From assembly GCF_900108565.1 (NCBI RefSeq), contig NZ_LT629971.1, positions 3,162,001 through 3,226,000 on the forward strand: a stretch of 64,000 bases of DNA, given 5' to 3'. Below the pieces are notes generated by a model. The model had not been told where the DNA came from. It searched no databases and saw only the letters and a program-made list of their open reading frames with translations. Origin of the DNA: Mycolicibacterium rutilum (lineage in GTDB: Bacteria; Actinomycetota; Actinomycetes; Mycobacteriales; Mycobacteriaceae). Below are positions 35,593 through 44,433 of the stretch, piece after piece; within the stretch, counting starts at the first letter, position 1, and each line of letters opens with the position of its first letter. The position numbers were made by a program, and so were the translations under genes.

Positions 35593-37056
35593 CTAACCAG
35601 CCGGAACCGGTGTGAAGATCTCGGTCACGGCGCCGCGGCCCCGCAGGGTTTCCGCGCCGTGCGCCGCCCAGCGCGCCACCTCGCCGTCATTCGCACGGGT
35701 GAGCGCCGAGCCCGAGCACAACACGCGGGTCTCGAACTCCTTGGCGCGGTCGGCCAACCGCGCCGCCTCGTTGACCGCGTCGCCGACGACCGTGTATTCG
35801 TAGCGGTTCTCGGCGCCGATGTTGCCGGCGAACACCGGCCCCGCCGATACGCCGATGCCGAAGTCGACACCCAGGCGGCGTAACTCGGTCACCAGGACCC
35901 GGGCCGTGGCGAGCGCGGCACCGGCGGGGTCGTCCATTCGCAGCGGCGCCCCGAACACCGCCAACGCGGCGTCGCCCTGGAACTTGTTGATGAGCCCGTG
36001 CCGCTCGTCGACGGCGGCGACCACGATGCGGAAGAACTCGTTGAGCAGTGCGGCGACCTCGACCGGTTCGCGGCTGGCGGCCAGCCGGGTGGAGCCGACG
36101 AGGTCGATGAACAAGACGGCGACGTCGCGCTCGTCGCCGGACAGCGACTCGTTCTCCTCGATCGCCCGGCGCACCACTTCCTCGCCGACGTGCCTGCCGA
36201 ACAGGTCGCGGAGCCGGTCGCGCTCGCGGAGCCCGGCGACCATGCTGTTGAAACCGCGTTGCAGGCGGCCGATCTCGGACCACTCGTACACGTCGACGGA
36301 CCGGTCGATGCGACCACGCTCGACGTCCGCCATCGCCTGCACGACGTCCTGCAGCGGGTCCGAGATCGACATCGAGACGAGGATCATCGCGCGCAGGCCC
36401 ACGACGACGGCGACCAGCGCCAGCACCAGCAGTGCCAACTCGATCGCGGCCGTCTCCCCGGTGAGCCGGCCGGTGTCGCGCAGCACCAGCAGCGCCGCGA
36501 TGGCAACGCCGGGTAGCGCGGTGCACACGGTCCACATCAGCAGCAGCCGGGCCCGGACACCGGGCGCGGTCAGCCGCGGCGTGGTGGGATCCGGTGCGAC
36601 ACTGGTCAACACCGGTCGCAGCGTGCGCAGCGTGAACAGAAATCCGGTACAGACCGTGGCGATCGCACCGAACAGCATCGCCGAACCGATCACCGCCAAC
36701 GTGGTGGAACCGGCGTTGATGTTCAGCGGTATCAGCACCGCGGCCGTGAGCACCCACGGCGCCAGCGTGGCCGCGGCCTGGCGCCGCATCATGTTCAGGG
36801 TCGACGCACGTTCGGCGGGGGTGGGCTCCCGGCCGGCCTTCAGGAAACGCAGCGGCGGGATCAGGATTGCGACGGCGCTGGCCGCCACGGTCGCGGTGCC
36901 GACGGCGAGCAGTGCCGCGGTCGTGACCACGTTGCCCAGCGTGATGACGCTGCGGCCGGCGAGCGAGGCGACGATCACGATGACCTCGCCTGCGGTCAAC
37001 AGATAGGCGAACGCGAGGCCTGCCGCGTACCGGACGAGCAGGCGGCGTGGCCTCAC
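35593..37056 (-). CDS. Membrane-bound class III adenylate/guanylate cyclase with HAMP domain
   Basis: A 487-residue protein: about six hydrophobic helices in the first 235 residues, a HAMP linker ([21 protein letters not shown], about 232-285), then a class III cyclase domain. Metal-binding Asp residues are in VLFIDLVGS and [11 protein letters not shown]; Lys in INKFQGDA and the DAVNEAARL segment are the purine and transition-state positions. The layout equals M. tuberculosis Rv1318c-Rv1320c. GTG start. It sits 13 bases after the 100-residue protein gene, inside a catabolic transcript, so cAMP may be raised when that operon is expressed. Confidence 0.92.
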   Translation of the reverse strand: MRPRRLLVRYAAGLAFAYLLTAGEVIVIVASLAGRSVITLGNVVTTAALLAVGTATVAASAVAILIPPLRFLKAGREPTPAERASTLNMMRRQAAATLAPWVLTAAVLIPLNINAGSTTLAVIGSAMLFGAIATVCTGFLFTLRTLRPVLTSVAPDPTTPRLTAPGVRARLLLMWTVCTALPGVAIAALLVLRDTGRLTGETAAIELALLVLALVAVVVGLRAMILVSMSISDPLQDVVQAMADVERGRIDRSVDVYEWSEIGRLQRGFNSMVAGLRERDRLRDLFGRHVGEEVVRRAIEENESLSGDERDVAVLFIDLVGSTRLAASREPVEVAALLNEFFRIVVAAVDERHGLINKFQGDAALAVFGAPLRMDDPAGAALATARVLVTELRRLGVDFGIGVSAGPVFAGNIGAENRYEYTVVGDAVNEAARLADRAKEFETRVLCSGSALTRANDGEVARWAAHGAETLRGRGAVTEIFTPVPAG

Positions 37057-37069
37057 GCAGTGGACGGTA

Positions 37070-37372
37070 TCAGTCGCTCGCGGGCAGCGGCTTGGCTTCT
37101 TTGAGCGACAGGGGAGTGGTGCCGACGCTCAGCGACCCGGCGCCGGCCTTGGTCACCAGAACCTCGGCGCCGTTGTCGTCGACGTAGCGCTTACCCATCG
37201 CGGTGCCCTCGGAGAACGCGGGATCCAACTGGGCGTCGGCGGACTTCTCCGCGTCCAGCGGAACCATCGGGACACCACCGGCGCGCAGGTCGTCGAGGCT
37301 GTCCGCGGCGCGTACCACGATGACCTGGGTGTCGCAGACCTGGCTCTGCAGTCGGGTGCCGTTCTTGATCAT
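37070..37372 (-). CDS. Conserved hypothetical 100-residue protein
   Basis: Begins MIKNGTRLQSQVCDTQVIVVRAADSLDDLRAGG and continues with two short beta-rich segments; no signal peptide or helix in the membrane. An AAGGAG ribosome site precedes the ATG. It lies 10 bases after an acyl-CoA synthetase gene on the same strand; I recall similar small proteins beside mycobacterial acyl-CoA ligases but cannot name a function. The longer frame to 37840 reads through the ligase gene and is not used. Confidence 0.75.
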   Translation of the reverse strand: MIKNGTRLQSQVCDTQVIVVRAADSLDDLRAGGVPMVPLDAEKSADAQLDPAFSEGTAMGKRYVDDNGAEVLVTKAGAGSLSVGTTPLSLKEAKPLPASD

Positions 37373-37382
37373 GCTGGGCTCC

Positions 37383-38873
37383 TTAGGATTTGGCGGCGCT
37401 GAACTCGGCGACCAGTTCACGCCGCAGCACCTTGCCGGTCGGACTGGTGGGCAACTCGTCGCGGAACACGACCCGGTCGGGGGTGCGGGAACCGCGAAGC
37501 TGGCCCCGGACGTAGTCACGCAGTTCGTCGGGGTCGGGTGTCGCACCGTCGGCAGGCACCACCACCGCGACGATGATCTGCCCCCATTGCGGGTCTTCGG
37601 CGCCGAACACCGCGCAGTCGTGCACCGCGGGGTGCTCGACGAGAACTTCCTCGATCTCGGCGGGTGCGATGTTCTCCCCGCCGCGGATGATCGTGTCGTC
37701 GGAGCGGCCGCCGATGAACAGGTAGCCGTCCTCGTCGAGCATCGCGACGTCCTTGGTGGGGAACCACCCGTCGGCGTCGAGCACCGAGCCGATCTCGGCG
37801 TAGCGGCCCGAGACCTGGTCGCCGCGCACGTACAGTTCACCGGTCTCGCCGGGCCCGAGCACGGCGCCGTCCTCGCTGCGGATCTGCACCTCGATACCCG
37901 GAACCGGTTGCCCCACCGAACCCAGCCGACGCAGCACCGCCTCGTCGGACGAAGCGAGCGCTTCCCGGTGGTCGTCGGGGCCGAGCACCGCGATCGTCGA
38001 ACTCGTCTCGGTCAGGCCGTAGGCGTTGACGAAGCCGACGTCGGGCAATAATCCGAGTGCCTTGCGCACCAACGGAAGTGGCACCTTAGAGCCGCCGTAG
38101 GCCAGGCTGCGCAGCGTCGGCAACGGCGTGGATTCCGACTCCAGCGCGCTGACGATGCGGTCGAGCATCGTCGGCACGACGGTCGCCGAGGTCACGCCCT
38201 CACCTGAGACCAGCCGGATCCACTCCTTGGCGTCGAACTGCGGCAGGTACACCATCTTGCGGCCGGCGTAGAGGTTCGACAGCGCCGCGCTGACCCCGGC
38301 GATGTGGTACGGCGGCACGCAGATCAGGGCGGCGTCGCCGGGTTCGGCCGAGTCGAACTCGACCGTGCCGGTGATGTAGCTGGTGAGGTTGTTGTGGGTC
38401 AGCTCAACGGCTTTCGGACGCGAGGTGGTGCCGGAGGTGAACAGCACCACGCCGACGTCCTCGGGGTCGGGGAACTCGGCCGCCGGATCCGCCGTGCGTG
38501 CGGCTGCGAGGAACTCGTCGGAACTCATCACCAGCTTGCCCGCCCCGGCGACCATCTCGCGGTACTCCTCGTCGGCGATGACGAGGGGCTGGGGGAGACG
38601 GTCGATGAGTTCGCGCAGGCCGTCGGCGCTGAGCCGGTAGTTGAGCGGGGTGACCGGCACCGCGGCACGGGCGGAGGAGAACAGCAGCAGCGGCAGCATG
38701 GCGCCGCCCAGGCCGACATAGGCGACGTGCGACGCGCCGGATGCGGCGATGACACCGGCACCACCGTCCGCCAGGGCGCTCAACTCGCCTGTGGTCAGCC
38801 GCAATTCGCCTGACACGACGGCGGTGCGGTCCGGGTTGCTCGAGGCCATCTCGAGCAGGAGTGCGATGCTCAT
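37383..38873 (-). CDS. Acyl-CoA synthetase (AMP-forming), copy 1
   Basis: A 496-residue ANL-superfamily ligase that activates a carboxylic acid with ATP and CoA. Motifs: P-loop FTSGTTSRPKAVELTH, NAYGLTETS, GWFPTKDVAMLDEDGYLFIGGRSDDTIIRGGENIAPAEIE and the C-terminal Lys in PTSPTGKVLRREL. It overlaps the SDR upstream by 4 bases. The substrate is not readable; as the first CoA-dependent gene of the minus-strand unit it probably activates the imported acid. Confidence 0.92.
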   Translation of the reverse strand: MSIALLLEMASSNPDRTAVVSGELRLTTGELSALADGGAGVIAASGASHVAYVGLGGAMLPLLLFSSARAAVPVTPLNYRLSADGLRELIDRLPQPLVIADEEYREMVAGAGKLVMSSDEFLAAARTADPAAEFPDPEDVGVVLFTSGTTSRPKAVELTHNNLTSYITGTVEFDSAEPGDAALICVPPYHIAGVSAALSNLYAGRKMVYLPQFDAKEWIRLVSGEGVTSATVVPTMLDRIVSALESESTPLPTLRSLAYGGSKVPLPLVRKALGLLPDVGFVNAYGLTETSSTIAVLGPDDHREALASSDEAVLRRLGSVGQPVPGIEVQIRSEDGAVLGPGETGELYVRGDQVSGRYAEIGSVLDADGWFPTKDVAMLDEDGYLFIGGRSDDTIIRGGENIAPAEIEEVLVEHPAVHDCAVFGAEDPQWGQIIVAVVVPADGATPDPDELRDYVRGQLRGSRTPDRVVFRDELPTSPTGKVLRRELVAEFSAAKS

Positions 38874-39694
38874 GATTTGTCGACGAAGATATCAAGGATG
38901 GGGTCGTCCCCACCGCCGTAACGGGACAGGTCGGTGACGCCGGACTCGGCCAGCAGCTGCGAGTCGATGAAGCACTGCCCGTTGACGTCGGCAGCGGGCC
39001 GCGACAGGATCAGCGCCGCCGCGTCGCCCATGATCTGCGGGTCGCGTGAACGCTCCATCGCATCGGAGAATCCCGGCGCATTGGCCACCGCGGCGGTGGC
39101 GATGTACGTCTCCGGCCACAGGCAGCTGAATCCGATGCCGGCGTCGGCGTATTCGGCCGCCCAGCCCAGCGACAGCAGCGTCATGCCGTATTTGGACAGC
39201 GTGTAGGCCGGGTGCGCACCCAGCCAGTGCGGGTTCATGTTCAGCGGGGGAGCCAGGGTGATGACGTGGGCGTCGGTGGACCGGCGCAGGTGCGGCAGCG
39301 CGGCCTTGGTCAGCAGGAACGTGCCGCGCACGTTGATGTCCATCATCAGGTCGAACTTCTTGGCCGACAGGTGCTCGGTCGGCTCGGTGGCGATGGCGCT
39401 GGCGTTGTTGATGACGATGTCGACGCCGCCGAAGTGCTCCACGGCGGTGTCCACCGCCGTCTGCACGTCCTCTTCGCGGCGCACGTCGCCGACCACCGCG
39501 ACGCCCTTGCCGCCCGCGGCCTCCACCTCCGCGACGGCGGTGTGCACGGTGCCCGGCAGCTTGGGATGCGGTTCGGCGGTCTTGGCCAGCAGCACGACGT
39601 TGGCGCCGCGCCTGGCCGCAGCGAGCGCGATCGCCAGGCCGATACCGCGGCTGCCGCCGGAGACGACGAGCGTGCGGTCAGTGAAGGCGGACAT
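38870..39694 (-). CDS. SDR of the HSDL2-like type
   Basis: A 274-residue SDR: SGGSRGIGLAIALAAARRGANVVLLAKT, NNASAI, and YTLSK as Tyr-x3-Lys. The usual active-site Ser is not at its normal place; the region reads ITLAPPLNMNP, as in the hydroxysteroid dehydrogenase-like 2 group. AAGGAGGTCC is a strong ribosome site. It opens the minus-strand unit (ligase, small protein, cyclase, two importers), facing the mutase gene across a region with two promoter-like direct repeats. Confidence 0.88.
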   Translation of the reverse strand: MSAFTDRTLVVSGGSRGIGLAIALAAARRGANVVLLAKTAEPHPKLPGTVHTAVAEVEAAGGKGVAVVGDVRREEDVQTAVDTAVEHFGGVDIVINNASAIATEPTEHLSAKKFDLMMDINVRGTFLLTKAALPHLRRSTDAHVITLAPPLNMNPHWLGAHPAYTLSKYGMTLLSLGWAAEYADAGIGFSCLWPETYIATAAVANAPGFSDAMERSRDPQIMGDAAALILSRPAADVNGQCFIDSQLLAESGVTDLSRYGGGDDPILDIFVDKS

Positions 39695-39753
39695 GGACCT
39701 CCTTTGGCATGCGACCAGCGTCTCCCGATGCTAGCCGACCCCAGCGCGGGATT

Positions 39754-39781
39754 GGTATTGGCATTCTCATTTTACGCAAGT
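39754..39781. repeat. Direct repeat copy 1 with half operator and -10
   Basis: The 28-base unit starts GGTATTGGCATTCTCATTTT and ends GCAAGT, with two differing bases from copy 2 at 39863. Read on the minus strand it gives GAGAAT-GCC-AATACC, one perfect arm of the GAGAAT-N3-ATTCTC operator. CATAAT follows at 39784-39789 as a possible -10. Confidence 0.7.
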
Positions 39782-39862
39782 GCCATAATCGCTGTGTACC
39801 GGGTGTTCGGTGGCGTAGCGAGCACCCGCGCGCCCCTTCCTGGGTGCACGTTTACGGCGTGC

Positions 39863-39890
39863 GGTATTGGCATTCTCATTTTCTGCAAGT
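39863..39890. repeat. Direct repeat copy 2 with half operator and -10
   Basis: Same unit as at 39754, offset 109 bases, 12 bases before the mutase start codon. CGTTAT follows and could be the -10 of a leaderless or nearly leaderless mutase transcript. The duplication looks like a repeated promoter/operator module serving the divergent SDR and mutase genes. Confidence 0.7.
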
Positions 39891-39902
39891 ACGTTATCGG
39901 TG

Positions 39903-41480
39903 ATGAGCGAGCCAGTGCAGACCCCGTCGGGGATCCCGCTCGAGCCGGTCTACGGGCCGGCGGACCGCGCGGGTGATCCCCCACCTCCGGGCACGTACCC
40001 GTTCACCCGCGGCAACTTCGCGTCCGGGTACCGGGGCAAGACCTGGACGTTTCGGCAGTATTCGGGTTTCGGGACGCCCGAGGAGTCCAACAGCCGCTAC
40101 CGCTATCTGCTCGATCAGGGGGGCACCGGGTTGTCGGTCGCGCTCGACCTGCCGACGCAGTGCGGTTACGACTCCGATGACCCCGAGTTCGGTGAGGAGG
40201 TCGGCCGGGTCGGCGTCGCCGTCGACACCCTCGCCGACGCCGAGATCCTGTTCGACGGCATCCCGCTGGACAAGATCAGCACGAGCTTTACGATCAACGG
40301 GACCGCGGCGATCCTGCTGGCGTTCTATGTCGCGGCCGCCGAGAAGAAGGGCGTGCCGCGCGAGAAGCTGACCGGCACCATTCAGAACGACATCCTCAAG
40401 GAGTACGCCTCCCGGGGCACGTGGATCTGGCCGCCGGAGCCGTCGCTGCGGTTGATCGCCGACACCATCGAGTTCTGCGCGTCTGAGGTGCCCAAGTTCA
40501 ACGCGATCTCGGTGGCCGGCGCGCACTTCCGCGACGCCGGCGCCAACGCGGTGCAGGAGATGGCGTTCACGCTCGCCGACGGCGTCACCTACTGCGACAC
40601 CGTCGTCGAGCGCGGCCGGATGACGATCGACAAGTTCGCCCCGCAGATCTCGTTCTTCTTCTACACCCACGGCGACTTCTTCGAGGAGATCGCGAAGTAC
40701 CGTGCCGGACGGCGGCGCTGGGCGACGATCGTGCGCGAGCGGTACGGCGCCGGCACCGACAAGGCGTCGATGTTCCGCTTCGGGTGCGTGGCCGGTGGCG
40801 CGTCGCTGTATGCGCCTCAGGCGCAGAACAACCTGGTTCGGGTTGCCTACGAGGCGATGGCGGCCGTGCTCGGCGGCGTGCAGTCGATGTTCACCGCCGC
40901 GTGGGACGAGCCGTTCGCGCTGCCCAGCGAGGAATCGGCGACGCTGGCGTTGCGCACGCAGCAGATCCTGGCCTACGAAACCGGCGTGACCAAGGTCGCC
41001 GATCCGCTCGGCGGGTCCTACTTCGTGGAGGCGCTCACCGACGCCACCGAGGAGAAGATCATCGAGATCATGCACGGTCTCGAACAGCACGGCGGCATGG
41101 TGCGCTGCATCGAGGACGGCTACCTGCAGGGGCTGATCGCCGACGAGGCGTTCAAGATCCACCAGGAGGTCGAGTCCGGGGCGCGGCCGGTCGTCGGGGT
41201 GAACAAGTTCGTCGTCGACGAGCCGCCACCGGACCTGGCCACCTACGAACTCGACGCCGAGGGCCGCGACAAGCAGCTGAAACGGTTGTCCAAGGTCAAG
41301 GCCGAACGCGACGGCGTGGCGGTCAAGGAAGCGCTGGCCGCGCTCGCCCGCGCCGCCGAGGGCGACGACAACCTGATGCACAAACTGATCGACTGCGCCA
41401 ACGCGTACTGCACGGTGGGCGAGATGGTGTCGACCCTCAAGGCCGTGTGGGGCGAGTTCCAGCAGCCGGTGGTGTTCTGA
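39903..41480 (+). CDS. B12-dependent acyl-CoA mutase, large (substrate-binding) subunit
   Basis: A 525-residue protein of the methylmalonyl-CoA mutase superfamily carrying only the TIM-barrel domain, as in isobutyryl-CoA and 2-hydroxyisobutyryl-CoA mutases. Conserved blocks: WTFRQYSGFGTPEESN, GLSVALDLPTQCGYDSDDP, GTIQNDILKEY, ISVAGAHFRDAGA, GVNKFVVDE. Aligned by eye, Tyr53 keeps the MCM Tyr89, but MCM Arg207, which holds the methylmalonyl carboxylate, becomes Asp232. Isobutyryl-CoA mutase has Phe and Gln there, so specificity looks different from both. The B12-binding subunit follows after 22 bases, and a MeaB chaperone lies at 50201. Confidence 0.92.
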   Translation: MSEPVQTPSGIPLEPVYGPADRAGDPPPPGTYPFTRGNFASGYRGKTWTFRQYSGFGTPEESNSRYRYLLDQGGTGLSVALDLPTQCGYDSDDPEFGEEVGRVGVAVDTLADAEILFDGIPLDKISTSFTINGTAAILLAFYVAAAEKKGVPREKLTGTIQNDILKEYASRGTWIWPPEPSLRLIADTIEFCASEVPKFNAISVAGAHFRDAGANAVQEMAFTLADGVTYCDTVVERGRMTIDKFAPQISFFFYTHGDFFEEIAKYRAGRRRWATIVRERYGAGTDKASMFRFGCVAGGASLYAPQAQNNLVRVAYEAMAAVLGGVQSMFTAAWDEPFALPSEESATLALRTQQILAYETGVTKVADPLGGSYFVEALTDATEEKIIEIMHGLEQHGGMVRCIEDGYLQGLIADEAFKIHQEVESGARPVVGVNKFVVDEPPPDLATYELDAEGRDKQLKRLSKVKAERDGVAVKEALAALARAAEGDDNLMHKLIDCANAYCTVGEMVSTLKAVWGEFQQPVVF

Positions 41481-41502
41481 TGGCGCGCAAAGGAGCAGAA
41501 TC

Positions 41503-41919
<417 letters not shown>

Positions 41920-42015
41920 GAACGGTGCCGAGTGTGAATCCAGGGCGGGTTTTCCGTCGCTTCATCGCCGTGAGTGCACAGTCGGCGCAGCAGGAATCGA
42001 AGGTGGGAAGCTGAC

Positions 42016-42972
42016 ATGCGACTCGGTGTGATGATCGGGGCCGAGCGCGGCGACATGGCGCGCAAGGTCGGCAAGCTGGTGTCCGACATCGAGTGGGCCG
42101 AGTCCGCGGGGATGGATACCGCGTGGATGCCGCAGGTGCCCAACGACTTCGACTGTCTGACGATGGTCGCACTGATGGCCGCGCACACCTCGAGGATCGA
42201 ACTCGGCACCGCCGTGGTGCCGCTGCAGGCTCAGCACCCGATCGCGCTTGCACGCCAGGCGCTTTCCGTGCACGCGATGGCCGAGGGCAGGCTGGCGCTG
42301 GGCGTCGGTCCGTCGCACCACTGGATCGTGCGCGACATGCTGGGCATCCCCTACGAGAAGCCGGCGGCCTACACCCGCGACTATCTCGAGGTGCTCAACG
42401 CGGCGCTGGCCGGGCCCGGCGACGTCGACGTCGAGAACGCCAACTTCACGGTGCACAACCCGACCGTGCTGAGTGCGGAGCGCCCGCTGCCGGTACTGGT
42501 CGCGGCGCTGGGACCGGTGATGCTGCAGATCGCGGGCGAGCACGCCGACGGCACGGTGCTGTGGATGGCCGACGAGAAGGCCATCGGCGAGCACATCGCG
42601 CCCAAGATCAACAAGGCCGCCGCCGATGCGGGCCGGCCGGCGCCGCGTATCGTCGCGGGGATTCCGGTGTGTCTGTGCGCGAATTCGGAGATCGACGCGG
42701 CCAAGGATCGCGCCAACCGCATCCTCGCCGAGGCGGAGACGTCGCCGAACTACCAACGGCTGCTCGACCGCGGCGACGCCCGCAACGTCGGCGATCTGTG
42801 TGCGGCGGGCGACGAGGAGTCAATCCTGCGGCGGTTCAAGCAGTTCGCCGACGCCGGTGTCACCGATCTGTCGGTGCGCCTGTTGCCGATCGGTGAGAAC
42901 CGCGACGAGTTGATCGCCTCCAAGTACCGGACGCGCGAGGTGATCGCCGAACTCGCCAAGGCGGTGCGGTGA
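42016..42972 (+). CDS. LLM-class (F420-dependent type) oxidoreductase
   Basis: A 318-residue luciferase-like TIM barrel: MRLGVMIGAERGDMARKVGKLVSDIEWAESAGMDTAWMPQ, ELGTAVVPLQAQHPIALARQALSVHAMAEGRLALGVGPSHHW, and a C-terminal FADAGVTDLSVRLLP. In mycobacteria most of these use coenzyme F420. A 96-base gap separates it from the mutase subunit; the ATG start has GGTGGGAAG upstream. It overlaps the CoA-transferase gene by 4 bases. Substrate unknown. Confidence 0.85.
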   Translation: MRLGVMIGAERGDMARKVGKLVSDIEWAESAGMDTAWMPQVPNDFDCLTMVALMAAHTSRIELGTAVVPLQAQHPIALARQALSVHAMAEGRLALGVGPSHHWIVRDMLGIPYEKPAAYTRDYLEVLNAALAGPGDVDVENANFTVHNPTVLSAERPLPVLVAALGPVMLQIAGEHADGTVLWMADEKAIGEHIAPKINKAAADAGRPAPRIVAGIPVCLCANSEIDAAKDRANRILAEAETSPNYQRLLDRGDARNVGDLCAAGDEESILRRFKQFADAGVTDLSVRLLPIGENRDELIASKYRTREVIAELAKAVR

Positions 42973-44030
42973 GCGCACCGCTGGCCGGCATCCGGATCAT
43001 CGAGGTCGGGGTCATGCTGGCCGGGCCCTACGCGACGATGCTGCTGGCCGACCTCGGCGCGGAGGTCATCAAGGTCGAACCCCCGGGTGGCGAGATCTCT
43101 CGGCAGGTCAGCGACAGCTACTTCGCGAGCCTGAACCGCAACAAGAAGAGCGTCGTGCTGGATCTGCGGTCCGAGGCCGGACGCGAGCGTCTGGGCCAGC
43201 TCGTCGCCGAATCCCATGCGCTGCTGGTGAACATGAAGCCGTCAGCGATCAAGAAACTCGGGCTGACCTACGAGTCGCTGCGCCGCTACAACGAACGGAT
43301 CGTCTGCGTCGCGCTGACCGGGTTCGGGCTCGAGGGCGGGGACGACCCGGCGTTCGACTACGTGATCCAGGCCGCCACCGGCGTCGCCGCGATGACCGGC
43401 CATCCCGACGAGCCGCCGACGTTGCCCGGGTATTCGTCGGCCGACAACTCGACCGGTCTGACCGCCGCGCTCGGGTTGCTCGCGCAGATCGTCTCGGGAC
43501 AGGGCGGGCAGGTCGACGTGTGCCTGCGCGATGTGATGTTCTCGCAGTTGAACTATCGCGCATCGGCCTACCTCAACGACGGTGCCGCACCGCTGCGTTA
43601 TCCATATGGGGCGCACTTCTATTACGTTCCGGCGCAACTGTTTGGTACGGCGGACGGGTACCTGGCGTTGTTCATCACGCACGACGCCTTCTGGCGCGCG
43701 TTCTCGGCCGAGGCGGGCATCGAGGGATTCCCGACGATGGCCGGGCGGGCGGCCCGCCGCGACGAGGTGCTCGAGGTGGTGGCCGCCGCGTTGGCCACCG
43801 ACAGCGCCGCGGGCTGGGAAGCGCGGCTGCGACCGCTGGGGATCCCGGTGGCCGCGGTGCGCACGCTGCCCGAGGCGCTCGAGCAGACGCCGGAGGTGAT
43901 CGTCACCGCGGGCGATTTCCGGCTGGTGGGCAGCCCGATCCGGATCGCCGGCTACCAACCGCAGTATCGGCCGGCACCCGCCGTGGACGAGCACGGCGGC
44001 ACCGAACCGGCCGGGGCTCAGTCGTCGTAG
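42969..44030 (+). CDS. CaiB/BaiF family (class III) CoA transferase
   Basis: A 353-residue protein with the family opening PLAGIRIIEVGVMLAGPYATMLLADLGAEVIKVEPPGG and NLNRNKKSVVLDL-like segment, and VDVCLRDVMFS where the catalytic Asp is expected. Class III transferases move CoA between acyl groups through an aspartyl intermediate; racemases of the AMACR type share the fold and cannot be excluded. GTG start overlapping the LLM gene; the 3' end overlaps the convergent ferredoxin gene by 13 bases. Confidence 0.88.
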   Translation: MSAPLAGIRIIEVGVMLAGPYATMLLADLGAEVIKVEPPGGEISRQVSDSYFASLNRNKKSVVLDLRSEAGRERLGQLVAESHALLVNMKPSAIKKLGLTYESLRRYNERIVCVALTGFGLEGGDDPAFDYVIQAATGVAAMTGHPDEPPTLPGYSSADNSTGLTAALGLLAQIVSGQGGQVDVCLRDVMFSQLNYRASAYLNDGAAPLRYPYGAHFYYVPAQLFGTADGYLALFITHDAFWRAFSAEAGIEGFPTMAGRAARRDEVLEVVAAALATDSAAGWEARLRPLGIPVAAVRTLPEALEQTPEVIVTAGDFRLVGSPIRIAGYQPQYRPAPAVDEHGGTEPAGAQSS

Positions 44031-44326
44031 GTGACGCTGATCGTGTCGGTGTCCGGGATGGCCTGGCAGGTAAGGATGTATCCCTCCTCGACCTCGTCCT
44101 CGTCGAGTGCGTCGTTGATGCGCATGGTGGCCCGGCCCTCGAGAAGTTTGCCCATGCAGGTGCCGCAGTTGCCTGCCTCGCACGAGAACGGCGGCGAGAG
44201 TCCGGCGCGGCGGGCACTTTCCAGCAGTGTCTCGTCGGGCTTGCGCACCACCGACACTTTCTTGCGGTCGAGCACGATCGTCACCTGCCCGCCGGGGGTG
44301 GCGTCAGGCGTCGGATCCGCGGTCAT
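44018..44326 (-). CDS. 2Fe-2S plant-type ferredoxin
   Basis: A 102-residue ferredoxin with Cys49, Cys54, Cys57 and Cys87 in the C-x4-C-x2-C...C arrangement (SCEAGNCGTC, LTC). It resembles the ferredoxin domain at the C-terminus of KshB-like oxygenase reductases, but stands alone with no flavin domain. It could feed electrons to an oxygenase of the region. ATG 44326 has CCAGGAG upstream. The palindrome at 44360-44374 overlaps its likely -10 (TATTCT). Confidence 0.92.
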   Translation of the reverse strand: MTADPTPDATPGGQVTIVLDRKKVSVVRKPDETLLESARRAGLSPPFSCEAGNCGTCMGKLLEGRATMRINDALDEDEVEEGYILTCQAIPDTDTISVTYDD

Positions 44327-44359
44327 GGGCACTCCTGGACACATTGGTTCTGTTCTGAT

Positions 44360-44374
44360 GAGAATAGCATTCTC
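44360..44374. promoter_or_regulatory. GAGAAT-N3-ATTCTC operator, ferredoxin/ligase promoter
   Basis: A perfect 6-3-6 palindrome with centre AGC in the divergent region. It covers TATTCT, the likely -10 of the ferredoxin gene, and lies 10 bases before TACGAT, the likely -10 of the acyl-CoA synthetase gene. The same element occurs at 50108 and 56628. Confidence 0.75.
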
Positions 44375-44433
44375 TTTAAATGATACGATCTTCTCACGCC
44401 ATCGTGAACCGGCACGGACAGTGAGGACAGGGT

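Noticed and set aside
39754..39890. Direct repeats as a CRISPR or transposon end
   Set aside because: Only two copies, in a promoter region, with -10-like sequences and no transposase or cas gene nearby.
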